The notes beneath the pieces were generated by a model that searched no databases, had not been told where the DNA came from, and saw nothing but the letters and a program-made list of their open reading frames with translations. Below are positions 8,640-16,717 of a DNA stretch of 64,000 nt, in pieces. A program made the translations under genes and the position numbers. The stretch is from the NCBI RefSeq assembly GCF_009740285.1, contig NZ_CP046566.1, positions 3,386,658-3,450,657 on the forward strand. Reading direction: 5' to 3'. This stretch comes from Phnomibacter ginsenosidimutans (GTDB taxonomy: Bacteria > Bacteroidota > Bacteroidia > Chitinophagales > Chitinophagaceae). Positions within the stretch are counted from its first letter, which is position 1. Each line of letters begins with the position of its first letter.

Positions 8640-9295
8640 TTAGAATAAAGAAGTGATATGATGTGTGGCAAGCGAACAATAATCTTTGATAACTTTTTGT
8701 ACAGGCAATTGCTGCATGGCTTCTTCCGATAAACTGGTAGCCACACCAATTACTTTCATGCCAGCTGCTGTGGCTGCCTGAATACCAGATGCAGTGTCTT
8801 CGAATACTAAACAATTGGCGGGATTTACCTGCAACTGTTGTGCTGCATACAAATACACTGCCGGCGACGGCTTTCCTTCTTTCACAATATCACTCGTTAC
8901 AATGCAGTCGAAATAATGGCGGATATGAATGGCATCTACAGTAAAATCAGCATTAGAAAAATCAGCTGCTGTAGCCAGTCCGACTTTCAATCCCGTAGCT
9001 TTTAATTGTTCCAACCAATCAATCAATCCATCGATGGGTTTGATTTCATCTTTGTATAATTCTCTGAAAGCCGCTTCTTTCATGCTGCCCAGGCGAAACG
9101 ATTCTTCATCCGTCAAATGATCGCCAAAAATGCGGGGCATAATGTCGAACAATGTGCCATGATGAATGCGGTCAAATTCTTCGGGTGTCATGTGAATGCC
9201 TTGCTGCGCAAAAACACTTCCCATGACTGATGGTGATAAGGCAAACTATCTACCAGTGTGCCATCCATATCGAATATGACTGCTTCTAATGCCAT
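8640..9295 (-). CDS. HAD-superfamily phosphatase (beta-phosphoglucomutase-like), frameshifted
   Basis: Predicted Mg-dependent phosphatase or phosphomutase. The true start is the ATG at 9295, giving MALEAVIFDMDGTLVDSLPYH with the HAD motif I DxDGT/V. That frame ends after about 36 codons. The rest (QQGIHMTPEEFDRIHHGT onwards) is in the -1 frame, with motif II in GLATAADFSN, the motif III Lys in KEGKPSPAVY, and the acidic motif LVFEDTASGIQAA. The break lies at 9210-9214, a run of five T on the coding strand; a sixth T restores a 218-residue protein. It starts three bases after argB ends, so it belongs to the arginine cluster, but no role there is evident. Substrate unknown. Confidence 0.82.
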
Positions 9296-9298
9296 CGT

Positions 9299-10090
9299 TT
9301 ATTTTATCAATGTACCCGATGTTTTTTCAGTTGTGTTTTGTAACAGGTCATCTGCATGGCCAATCAATACTTCGTGCACACCAGCATGTATGGCAGCAAA
9401 AGCATTGTCAATCTTTGGCAATATGCCCGCAAACAATTTGCCTTCATCTTTCAGCTGTTGGTAGTTGTGCTGGGTGATGCTGGCAATAACAGAATTGTCA
9501 TCATCCACATTTTCCAATACTCCTTTCTTTTCGAAGCAATACAACAACCTTACAGTATAGTATTCACTCAACGCAATAGCCAAAGAAGATGCAATAGTAT
9601 CTGCATTGGTGTTGAGTATGTGTCCTGCACTGTCGTGAGTGAGTGGTGCAAACACAGGCTGCAAACCCAGTTGCAGCAAGCCTTGCAGCGTAGTGGCTGC
9701 AATTTGTTGCGGCGTTACATCGCCCACCCAACCATAGTCAATGGTTTTTACAGGACGCTTGGTAGCCGGCATCATGTTGGCATCGGCACCGGTAAGGCCA
9801 ATGGCATTGCAACCCAAAGCTTGTAACTGTGCTACAATTTTTTTGTTGACCAACCCACCGTACACCATGGTTACAATATCAATGGTATCATCATCCGTAA
9901 TTCGTCGACCGTCTACATAGTTTGATGCAATGCCCATTTGATCACCAATACGGGTCGCAATTTTACCACCACCATGTACCAAAATGCAGGGATGCTGAAT
10001 GCGGGCAAAATCTTGCAGAAACAAAGCCAGCTTGGCTTCATCATCTATCACATTGCCGCCTATTTTGATGACGAATAATGGTTGCTTCAT
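9299..10090 (-). CDS. argB: N-acetylglutamate (N-acylglutamate) kinase
   Basis: Phosphorylates the gamma-carboxyl of N-acylglutamate. The 263-residue amino-acid-kinase-fold protein starts MKQPLFVIKIGGNVIDD, with the Lys and GG of the phosphate site. VHGGGKIATRIG follows near residue 40 and IGLTGADANM near 97. NTNADTIASSLAIALSEYYTV near 172 is the standard N-x-[NA]-D-x2-A-x2-[VIL]-A signature. KIDNAFAAIHAGVHEVLIG near the C-terminus is also typical. No N-terminal arginine-feedback helix is seen. In organisms with the succinyl route the same family acts on N-succinylglutamate. The upstream intergenic region holds two palindromes that could be operators. Confidence 0.95.
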   Translation of the reverse strand: MKQPLFVIKIGGNVIDDEAKLALFLQDFARIQHPCILVHGGGKIATRIGDQMGIASNYVDGRRITDDDTIDIVTMVYGGLVNKKIVAQLQALGCNAIGLTGADANMMPATKRPVKTIDYGWVGDVTPQQIAATTLQGLLQLGLQPVFAPLTHDSAGHILNTNADTIASSLAIALSEYYTVRLLYCFEKKGVLENVDDDNSVIASITQHNYQQLKDEGKLFAGILPKIDNAFAAIHAGVHEVLIGHADDLLQNTTEKTSGTLIK

Positions 10091-10123
10091 TCTAAAAGTT
10101 TCACTTATTGACTTAAAGATTTT

Positions 10124-10138
10124 ACATGATAATCATGT
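10124..10138. promoter_or_regulatory. Perfect palindrome upstream of argB
   Basis: ACATGAT-A-ATCATGT, two 7-bp arms around one base, 34 bases before the argB start. Position and symmetry fit an operator; no factor can be named. A regulatory role is inference. Confidence 0.35.
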
Positions 10139-10184
10139 TTCATTTTTTCTTTGCCCATCTTTTACCCTGTCCACTCCATACCTG

Positions 10185-10203
10185 CGGTCACAATTTGTGA
10201 CCG
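10185..10203. promoter_or_regulatory. Perfect inverted repeat between argF' and argB
   Basis: CGGTCACA-ATT-TGTGACCG, two 8-bp arms around three bases, about 95 bases upstream of argB and 60 bases after the argF' stop. There is no T-run on either side, so it is not a clear Rho-independent terminator. It is more likely an operator or an mRNA hairpin. It does not match the E. coli ARG box, and the half-sites are in reversed order relative to a CRP site. Confidence 0.35.
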
Positions 10204-10262
10204 GATGTTTCCCCGTTTCAGATTATTGATATAAATACAATATTGAATGGTTAATGATTCGT

Positions 10263-11249
10263 CTACTTACTTAACAATGCTGCCAGTACCGCTTGTGCTG
10301 CCCATACCCGGTTGCCGGCTTCTTCTGTAACCAAACTATTCGGGCCATCCAAAATTTCATCACTCAGTTCCACATTGCGGCGCACCGGCAGGCAATGCAT
10401 CACTTTGGCATTATTCGTCAGCGCCAGCTTTTCATTGTTGAGCATCCAGTCCGGATCATTGCAGTAAATTTTTCCGTAGTCGTTGTAGGTGCTCCAGTTT
10501 TTTACATACACAAAGTCGGCATCTTTCAATGCTTCATCCTGATTGTGTGTAATGGTTGCGCCTTTGGTAAACTGTTCATCCAGTTCATAATCTTCAGGAT
10601 GAGTAATCACAAAATCAACGCCCTCTCCATTGGGGCCATCCCATGCATTTACCCATTGGGCAAAGCTGTTGGCCACACACTGCGGCAGTGGTTTTACGTG
10701 TGGTGCCCAGGTGAGCACAACCTTGGGCTTACGACCTGCAGGCAATGGATTTTTCCGCAGCGACTCCGTCATAGTGGTAATATCCGTGAGAGATTGCAAT
10801 GGGTGCAACGTAGCACTCTCCAAACTCACAATAGGTATGCCTGCGTATTTGATGAATTGATTGATGTAGAGTTCGCTGTAATCATCCGCTTTGTTTTGCA
10901 AGGATGGAAATGTGCGAATGGCCAGCATATCAAAATACTTACCCATGATTGGGGCGGCATCTTTCACGTGCTCTACGGTATCGCCGCTCATAATGGCTTC
11001 GTCTTCAAATTCCAGCTTCCATCCTTCGCCACCTACATTAAACACGATTGATTCCATGCCCAAATTAGCCGCAGCAACCTGTGTGCTCAATCTTGTACGC
11101 ATCGACGGATTGAGGAATAACAAACCGATGCGTTTGTTCGCACCCAGTTGTTTGTCTTGCAATGGATTGGCTTTGTAGGCCAGCGCCTGCTCCACCATTT
11201 CCTTCACCGAAGGCACATCATGCACGGAAATAAACTGTTTCACAATCAA
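10263..11249 (-). CDS. argF': N-succinylornithine/N-acetylornithine transcarbamylase (ArgF')
   Basis: Carbamoylates an N-acylated ornithine. The 328-residue protein has the carbamoyl-phosphate loop in the variant form FLNPSMRTRLSTQ (residues 46-57) instead of the OTCase STRTR. It also has SLESATLHPLQSLTD with the conserved His-Pro-x-Gln, and TWAPHVKPLPQCVANSF, which is found in acyl-ornithine transcarbamylases and not in ordinary OTCase. Residue 92, in the motif SGDTVEH, is Val. At the equivalent site AOTCase has Glu and Bacteroides SOTCase has Pro, and published E92V mutants of AOTCase became SOTCase. The prediction is therefore a succinylornithine substrate. The alignment of that position is mine by eye. 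Confidence 0.93.
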   Translation of the reverse strand: MIVKQFISVHDVPSVKEMVEQALAYKANPLQDKQLGANKRIGLLFLNPSMRTRLSTQVAAANLGMESIVFNVGGEGWKLEFEDEAIMSGDTVEHVKDAAPIMGKYFDMLAIRTFPSLQNKADDYSELYINQFIKYAGIPIVSLESATLHPLQSLTDITTMTESLRKNPLPAGRKPKVVLTWAPHVKPLPQCVANSFAQWVNAWDGPNGEGVDFVITHPEDYELDEQFTKGATITHNQDEALKDADFVYVKNWSTYNDYGKIYCNDPDWMLNNEKLALTNNAKVMHCLPVRRNVELSDEILDGPNSLVTEEAGNRVWAAQAVLAALLSK

Positions 11250-11263
11250 CTATTTTAATGTCA

Positions 11264-11302
11264 GTTACACGAATTACACGGATTATACTAATTACACGAA
11301 TC
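11264..11302. repeat. Degenerate TTACACGAA direct repeats between argD and argF'
   Basis: Three copies of TTACACG(A/G)A and one degenerate copy (ATTATACTA) lie in 39 bases just upstream of argF'. The rest of the 160-base gap to argD holds short CAATCAA/ACCAATT repeats and no gene. Confidence 0.6.
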
Positions 11303-11410
11303 AAAGCAAAGAAGGGCTGTTACCAAGATCTCAATCGCACTGCATTTCCCGCAAGCATCTACTACACCACCATTCAATCAATCAACTCATTAACCAATTA
11401 ACCAATCAAC

Positions 11411-12565
11411 CTACTCCTCCTCTTTCTCCTGCACAGCCGCAATCGCTTCCTGCAGGGCTTCCAAAAATTCATCGGCCTGTTTGCGGCTCAGCGCCAGCGA
11501 TGGCAGCAATCTAACAACGTTGGGTTTTGCTTCACCTGTAAATACATTGAAATCATTGAGCAATACTTTGCGCAGCTCTTTCAACGACTCGGGCGGATCA
11601 AAGCCAATCATCAAACCACGACCGCGAATGTTTTCTATACCGGCAATTTTCTGCAACTGACTTTTGATGTACATGCCGCGTTGCTTCGCCATGCTGATGA
11701 GGTTTTCTTTCTCTATCACTTCCAACACCGCCAAAGCAGCAGCGCATGCCAAATGATTGCCACCAAAAGTGGTACCGAGCATGCCATGCTTGGGCAAAAT
11801 ATGTGGTGCAATTAAAATACCTCCGATAGGAAAACCATTGCCCATTCCTTTGGCCATGGTATAGATGTCGGCATTGACGCCAGCAATATCATGCGCAAAA
11901 AACTGACCGGTACGGCCATAGCCACACTGCACACTATCAGCTATGTACACGGCACCATGTGTATCACACAATTCACGAATGAGTGTCAGGAAACTCGCAT
12001 CAGCTTCTACAATTCCACCTACGCCCTGAATACCTTCGATGATAACGGCTGCGATGTCTTCGCCTTGTTGTTGAAAGCAGGCTTTTAATGCTGCCGCATC
12101 GTTAAAGGGAAGAAAAATAACATTATCAGTTTCGTTGACTGGCGCTACAATTTTCGGATTGTCGGTAACGGCTACTGCCAGTGAGGTACGACCATGAAAA
12201 GCTTTGCTGAAAGCAACGATTTTCTTACGACCATTGTGAAAAGATGCCAGCTTCAATGCGTTCTCGTTAGCTTCTGCCCCACTGTTGACCAAAAACAATT
12301 GGTAATCGGTTTTGCCACTCACCTGAGCCAACTTTTCTGCCAACTGCTGTTGAATAGGAATGCGGACAGAATTGGAATAGAACGCAATTTTATTGAGTTG
12401 TTCTTCTATGCGGCGCACCCAATGCGGATGTGTATGGCCAATGCTGATGACTGCATGGCCGCCATACATATCGAGGTACTGTACACCATTGTTATCCCAC
12501 ACATAGCTGCCGGCTGCTCTTTCAATGGTGATGTCATTAATTGGATAAACGTCGAAAAGTTTCAT
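11411..12565 (-). CDS. argD: Acetylornithine/succinylornithine aminotransferase
   Basis: PLP-dependent aminotransferase that makes the N-acylornithine substrate of ArgF'. The 384-residue class-III enzyme has DMYGGHAVISIGHTHPH near residue 32, NSGAEANENALKLA near 97, the PLP-contacting EGIQGVGGI near 176 and ADSVQCGYGRTGQFFA near 208. The Schiff-base Lys is in DIYTMAKGMGNGFPIGG near 235. GTTFGGNHLACAAALAVLE near 265 completes the family set. It lies between argC (gap about 170 bases) and argF' in the leftward cluster. Confidence 0.95.
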   Translation of the reverse strand: MKLFDVYPINDITIERAAGSYVWDNNGVQYLDMYGGHAVISIGHTHPHWVRRIEEQLNKIAFYSNSVRIPIQQQLAEKLAQVSGKTDYQLFLVNSGAEANENALKLASFHNGRKKIVAFSKAFHGRTSLAVAVTDNPKIVAPVNETDNVIFLPFNDAAALKACFQQQGEDIAAVIIEGIQGVGGIVEADASFLTLIRELCDTHGAVYIADSVQCGYGRTGQFFAHDIAGVNADIYTMAKGMGNGFPIGGILIAPHILPKHGMLGTTFGGNHLACAAALAVLEVIEKENLISMAKQRGMYIKSQLQKIAGIENIRGRGLMIGFDPPESLKELRKVLLNDFNVFTGEAKPNVVRLLPSLALSRKQADEFLEALQEAIAAVQEKEEE

Positions 12566-12675
12566 GTTGAATGCTTAAGTCTAAATGCTAAAAGCTGAAG
12601 GCTAAAAGCTTTTACCGAAGTGATTTAATTAAGTTTATGAGTTGTGCTTTGACAATGCCTATTTGTAGCTTTCTG

Positions 12676-12699
12676 GCCCCCTAATCCCCAGAGGGGGAA
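12676..12699. repeat. CCCCCT...AGGGGG intergenic element
   Basis: CCCCCTAATCCCCAGAGGGGG forms a 6-bp G/C stem in the argC-argD gap. The same gap holds low-complexity words such as GCTAAAAGC and CTTTTTGCCTTTTGCC. Elements of this shape are, as I recall, scattered through many Bacteroidota genomes. Confidence 0.5.
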
Positions 12700-12737
12700 A
12701 ATCTTTTTGCCTTTTGCCTTAGGCTTTATGCCTTCAG

Positions 12738-13721
12738 CTAGAAATATGTTGCTTTAAGATTGAGTCCTGTTTTTTCATCTAAGCCAAATAGCAGATTCAT
12801 GTTCTGCACAGCCTGGCCGCTGGCGCCTTTCAGCAGGTTGTCGATCACAGAATGCACCACCAGTTTGTTGCCGATTTTCTCCAACTGAATGATGCACTTG
12901 TTGCTGTTGACCACCTGCTTTAAAAACACAGCTGAACGGGTAACATGGGTAAATGCCGCCCCTGCGTAAAAGTCTTCATACAAAGCATAGGCTTCTGCCA
13001 GTTCGAGGTCGCAGGGCAAGGTGCTCGAAATAAAAATACCTCTGGTGAAATCGCCCCGCCAGGGCACAAAATTTACACCCCCAACTTTGTCAAAAGAGGA
13101 TTGCAACTGCTGTAACGATTCGGTGATTTCACCCAAGTGCTGATGCGTCAGCGTTTTGTACGCCTGTATGTTGTTGGCACGCCAGCTGAAATGCGAAGTG
13201 GCACTCAGGCTTTGGCCTGCACCGGTGCTGCCTGTGATGCCCGTAGTATAAACTTCTGTCAGCAAACCGGCTTTTGCCAGTGGCAATAACCCCAACTGAA
13301 TGGCGGTTGCAAAACAACCGGGGTTGGCTATGTTTTGCGCTGTTGCGATTTGCGCCTTATTCAATTCGGGTAAACCATAAATAAAGGTGCGTTCACCTTG
13401 CACCGCATCGGCATGCAAGCGAAAGTCGTTGCCAATGTCAATCAGTTTTACAGTAGCAGGAATGTCATTTGCCTGCACAAACTTTTTGGCTTCGCCGTGA
13501 CCGGCGCAGAAAAACAGTACATCGATATCGAAGTGATGCGTAGCGGCAAATGTTTGATCCGTATCGCCCAGCAAATCGGCATGTACCTGATGCAAAGGAT
13601 TGCCGGCATTGCTACCGCTTTGCACAAAGCTCAGTTCTACCTGCGGATGGTTGATGAGCAAACGAATCAGTTCGCCCCCCGTATATCCTGCACCACCAAT
13701 AATGCCTGCTCTGATTTTCAT
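12738..13721 (-). CDS. argC: N-acetyl-gamma-glutamyl-phosphate reductase
   Basis: NADPH-dependent reduction of N-acyl-glutamyl-phosphate to the semialdehyde. The 327-residue protein begins with the Rossmann motif GIIGGAGYTGGELIRLL. The active-site Cys is in NIANPGCFATAIQLGLLPL near residue 143. Other family motifs are GITGSTGAGQSL near 167 and HQHLGEI near 197. GASGQAVQNMNLLFG near the C-terminus is the usual closing motif. It lies 11 bases after the cupin gene and is part of the leftward arginine cluster. Confidence 0.95.
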   Translation of the reverse strand: MKIRAGIIGGAGYTGGELIRLLINHPQVELSFVQSGSNAGNPLHQVHADLLGDTDQTFAATHHFDIDVLFFCAGHGEAKKFVQANDIPATVKLIDIGNDFRLHADAVQGERTFIYGLPELNKAQIATAQNIANPGCFATAIQLGLLPLAKAGLLTEVYTTGITGSTGAGQSLSATSHFSWRANNIQAYKTLTHQHLGEITESLQQLQSSFDKVGGVNFVPWRGDFTRGIFISSTLPCDLELAEAYALYEDFYAGAAFTHVTRSAVFLKQVVNSNKCIIQLEKIGNKLVVHSVIDNLLKGASGQAVQNMNLLFGLDEKTGLNLKATYF

Positions 13722-13732
13722 GATTGTATTTT

Positions 13733-14095
13733 TTAAACGGCTATCCTGTCGGTACCAACAGCGGGCTGACTGGTCACCACAAAACGTAGAGTGCTACTGC
13801 CATGGTTGCAAATGCGATGCTTTGCACCCGGCGCTATCAACACGCCTTCACTTTGCTTCAACTGAATGGCGTCGTTATCAATTTCCATGCTGGCTTCGCC
13901 GGCCAATACATAAAAAAACTGCTGACAGTGACGGTGAAAATGTACCAGCTCACAAGCACCCACCGGCATTTGCTCCAGCTTCACACTCAACTCAGGTTGA
14001 TCAACCAAAACATACGCATCACAATCATTGCCCCACTTGTATTGCTCAAGCGGTGCTGCGTCGGATACGATAATGTTTTTTCTATTACTCATCAA
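13733..14095 (-). CDS. Cupin-domain protein in the arginine cluster
   Basis: A 120-residue single-domain cupin. The two cupin motifs are visible: HFHRHCQQFFYVLAGEASMEI near residue 53, with His residues and the Glu/Gln that bind metal, and GVLIAPGAKHRICNHG near 83, with the conserved Pro-Gly and His. No other domain is present. It sits between argG and argC, and its fixed position suggests it is co-transcribed with the pathway. It may bind a small molecule or act as an isomerase or epimerase, but nothing in the sequence gives a substrate. Confidence 0.85.
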   Translation of the reverse strand: MMSNRKNIIVSDAAPLEQYKWGNDCDAYVLVDQPELSVKLEQMPVGACELVHFHRHCQQFFYVLAGEASMEIDNDAIQLKQSEGVLIAPGAKHRICNHGSSTLRFVVTSQPAVGTDRIAV

Positions 14096-14207
14096 GCCTG
14101 TTTGTTTATTTGTGGTTTGTTGTTTATTGTTTTTGGTTATTCAAATACTAAACAGCAATCCAATGTCCGCATTGGCACATTGTCAAATTAGCTAATTGGT
14201 ACATTCT

Positions 14208-15404
14208 CTATTCTTCATTCACCTTGTGCCAAATCACTGTTTGGTTGCCAAAGATTTTGCTGAAGCCACGCACATCATCGCCTGTAAAGCCGGTGTTCAT
14301 TTCACCGTACTTGCCAAACTTGCTGCTCATGAGGTCGTAAGCACTTTCAATACCAGTCACCTGGAAATGGTATGGCTGCAATTGCACAAATACCTTTCCG
14401 GTTACATTGTGCTGTGTGCTTTCAAAGAAGGCTTCAATATTGCGCATCACCGGATCCATAATCTGCCCTTCATGCAGCCAGTTGCCGTAGAACAATGACA
14501 GCTGATCTTTCCAGCTCAGTTGGTTTTTGGTGAGTACGTGTTTTTCCAACAGGTGGTGTGCTTTGATGATGATCATGGGTGCAGCAGCCTCAAAACCCAC
14601 CCGGCCTTTAATGCCAATGATGGTATCGCCCACATGAATATCGCGGCCCACACCGTAGGGTGCAGCAATGCTGTGCAAATGGTTGATGGCATCTACCGGA
14701 TGAGCAAACGATTGACCATCTACACTGATGAGCTGACCTTTGTCGAAGCCCAACTCCAAATTTCTGGTGCCGGTTTCTGTTACCTGTGTAGGCCAGGCGC
14801 TTTCGGGCAACCACTCTTTGCTGTTGAGGGTTTCGCGGCCACCCACGCTGGTGCCCCACAAACCCTTGTTGATGGAGTAAGCGGCTTTCTCAAAATTCAT
14901 GTCCACGCCTTTGCTTTTGAGGTACTCAATTTCTACCTCACGGCTCAGCTTCATGTCGCGGATGGGCGTAATGATTTCTACACCGGGAATCATGATATGA
15001 AAAATCATATCGAATCGCACCTGGTCGTTGCCGGCACCGGTGCTGCCATGTGCTACCGCATCGGCCTGCAGGTTTTTGGCATGCTCGGCTATGTGCAGGG
15101 CCTGCATCAGGCGTTCGGCACTCACACTCAGCGGGTACGTATTGTTTTTGAGCACATTGCCATACACCAGATATTTGATAATGCGGTCGTAGTAAGGCTT
15201 TACCGCATCTACGGTAGTGTGGCTTTTTACACCCAGCTTGTACGCATGGGCTTCAATCTGCTGCAGTTCAGCAGCACTAAAACCACCCGTGTTTACAATC
15301 ACACTGTGTACTTCATAACCCTTGTCTTCACTCAGGTATTTTACGCAGTAGGTGGTATCGAGGCCACCACTAAATCCCAATACTACTTTTTTGGCTGTGC
15401 TCAT
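14208..15404 (-). CDS. argG: Argininosuccinate synthase
   Basis: Joins citrulline and aspartate with ATP. The 398-residue protein starts MSTAKKVVLGFSGGLDTTYCVKYL, containing the PP-loop SGGLDT. HGSTGAGNDQVRFDM near residue 115 is the family signature (usually HGxTGKGNDQVRFE). Acidic segment and substrate motifs follow (SINKGLWGTSVGGRETL near 182). The C-terminal part is more divergent than in the E. coli enzyme and fits the Bacteroidota form. It lies between the GNAT gene and the cupin. Confidence 0.95.
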   Translation of the reverse strand: MSTAKKVVLGFSGGLDTTYCVKYLSEDKGYEVHSVIVNTGGFSAAELQQIEAHAYKLGVKSHTTVDAVKPYYDRIIKYLVYGNVLKNNTYPLSVSAERLMQALHIAEHAKNLQADAVAHGSTGAGNDQVRFDMIFHIMIPGVEIITPIRDMKLSREVEIEYLKSKGVDMNFEKAAYSINKGLWGTSVGGRETLNSKEWLPESAWPTQVTETGTRNLELGFDKGQLISVDGQSFAHPVDAINHLHSIAAPYGVGRDIHVGDTIIGIKGRVGFEAAAPMIIIKAHHLLEKHVLTKNQLSWKDQLSLFYGNWLHEGQIMDPVMRNIEAFFESTQHNVTGKVFVQLQPYHFQVTGIESAYDLMSSKFGKYGEMNTGFTGDDVRGFSKIFGNQTVIWHKVNEE

Positions 15405-15466
15405 GTTGGTATGTCATTAAAGGTTGAAATCAAAAAAAGGCAGGCAATCGTACAGCAACCCTGCGG

Positions 15467-16174
15467 TTACCAATGCAAAAACAAACTCATCAGCAAAGAC
15501 TTTTTCTCTTTGCCGGCGGCTTCATTTTTTTTACCCAGTATACCCCGCCAAGTTTGCTTAATGCGCAGCCAGCGTTCGTACACCTTGCTGTTTTCCCGAA
15601 ACATTTCGGCGGTTTCTTCTGGCTGATAATGGTCTTTGGGATCGTAGAGCATGGCAGTGCACATGCAGTTTTTGCGTTCCTTACTCATCAGAATGTCGTA
15701 GTTCACACAGCTTTTGCAGCCAGCCCAAAAGGCATCATCCTGTGTCAGTTCGCTGTAGGTAACCGGCTCGTAGCCCAGGTCGCTGTTGATTTTCATCACT
15801 GCCAGTCCTGTGGTGAGGCCAAAAATTTTGGCTTCCGGATACAGTTTTCTGCTCAGCTTAAAAATCTCCGCTTTAATGGATTTGGCCAGTCCGGCCTTGC
15901 GGTATTGTGGCGATACAATGAGGCCACTGTTGGCCACATACTCGCCGTGGCTCCAGGTTTCGATATAGCAAAAGCCTGCCCAAATACCGGTGGCTTTTTC
16001 AAAGGCGATGATCGATTTGCCTTCCAGCATTTTTTGTTTTACGTAGTCAGGACTGCGCTTGGCAATCCCCGTGCCCCGGGCTTTGGCACTGCTTTCGTAT
16101 TCGTCGCATATGATTTGCGCAAAGTCTACATGCGTAGCATTGGCTGGTATAATCAAGAAGTCATTTTGCTGCAT
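15467..16174 (-). CDS. GNAT N-acyltransferase at the head of the arginine cluster
   Basis: A 235-residue GNAT-fold protein. The acyl-CoA binding region is GLIVSPQYRKAGLAKSIKAEI near residues 83-103, matching the Q/RxxGxG/A pattern in the form YRKAGLA. A C-terminal segment rich in Cys (GCKSCVNYDI, KNCMCTAMLYDPKD) follows the fold. No other candidate for the first step, N-acylation of glutamate, is present in the cluster, and this gene is first in it. I recall that a GNAT in the same position in Bacteroides thetaiotaomicron was assigned N-acylglutamate synthase activity by mutant fitness data. That makes a glutamate N-succinyl- or N-acetyltransferase the best guess. The sequence alone shows only the GNAT fold. 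Confidence 0.8.
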   Translation of the reverse strand: MQQNDFLIIPANATHVDFAQIICDEYESSAKARGTGIAKRSPDYVKQKMLEGKSIIAFEKATGIWAGFCYIETWSHGEYVANSGLIVSPQYRKAGLAKSIKAEIFKLSRKLYPEAKIFGLTTGLAVMKINSDLGYEPVTYSELTQDDAFWAGCKSCVNYDILMSKERKNCMCTAMLYDPKDHYQPEETAEMFRENSKVYERWLRIKQTWRGILGKKNEAAGKEKKSLLMSLFLHW

Positions 16175-16224
16175 AACCCCAAAAAGAAAATTGGTAATGG
16201 AAAACGGTGAACGAACAAAGGCTA

Positions 16225-16241
16225 CGCCCCGGCGCAGCTAC
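16225..16241 (-). repeat. 17-bp GC-rich word shared with 34340-34356
   Basis: The minus-strand sequence GTAGCTGCGCCGGGGCG is identical to plus-strand 34340-34356. Both copies sit in long gene-free gaps and neither is in a plausible coding frame, which suggests a dispersed intergenic element. Confidence 0.6.
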
Positions 16242-16579
16242 CAACAAAACCTATGTGTTGATATACAAATGGGGAAATTATCGTCGCACCGCCACGGGGT
16301 ATGGACGTACGAAAAAACCCGGCCTGCACGGCACAGTAAAAAACCCACGCTTGTTGAAGGCGTGCATGATCATCTCGGTGATCAGCTGTATGGGTGAGTT
16401 TTTTGACATTTTCAGTTCAGAATCAAAGAAGTCTGTAAAATTTTCGATTGCGGGGCAAAGAAACTGAAATATTTCGATGCAGGACCCGTTTTTTCTCTCT
16501 GCGTACGAAAAAGTTTTGTGAAAGGGGCCGTGAGCTGCACCCCATTTTTCAGCTGCAGTTCCGGCTGCTGCGGGGTGCC

Positions 16580-16630
16580 GTGCCCCCACTGCGTTGGGGT
16601 CACCCACGCCTCGACTAAGTCGAGGCGTGG
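16580..16630. repeat. Two adjoining GC-rich hairpins in a gene-free gap
   Basis: The 656-base gap 16175-16830 has no convincing gene. Its core holds two back-to-back stems. One is 16580-16603 (GTGCCCCC paired with GGGGTCAC, one mismatch). The other is a perfect 12-bp stem at 16604-16630 (CCACGCCTCGAC / GTCGAGGCGTGG) with loop TAA. It may be a structured RNA or a dispersed palindromic repeat. Confidence 0.6.
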
Positions 16631-16717
16631 CCCTCCGCATCCGGCAGCCCATCAGCAGCAGTACTATCAAATACGATTTCATCAAACTCGAATGCAGAGG
16701 AAAACAATAACATGAGG

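Noticed and set aside
10185-10203. CRP/FNR-type operator
   Set aside because: Half-sites are TCACA...TGTGA, the reverse order of a CRP site (TGTGA-N6-TCACA).
10293-11051. 252-codon open frame on the plus strand
   Set aside because: Opposite argF', whose motifs are clear.
14520-15626. 368-codon open frame on the plus strand
   Set aside because: Opposite argG and running past it; a shadow of the argG coding sequence.
16278-16685. 135-codon open frame with a lipoprotein-like start in the 16 kb gap
   Set aside because: The frame crosses two perfect hairpins and GC-rich repeat sequence; the encoded Arg/Gly/Ala string looks like translated repeat rather than protein. Kept as structured intergenic DNA.
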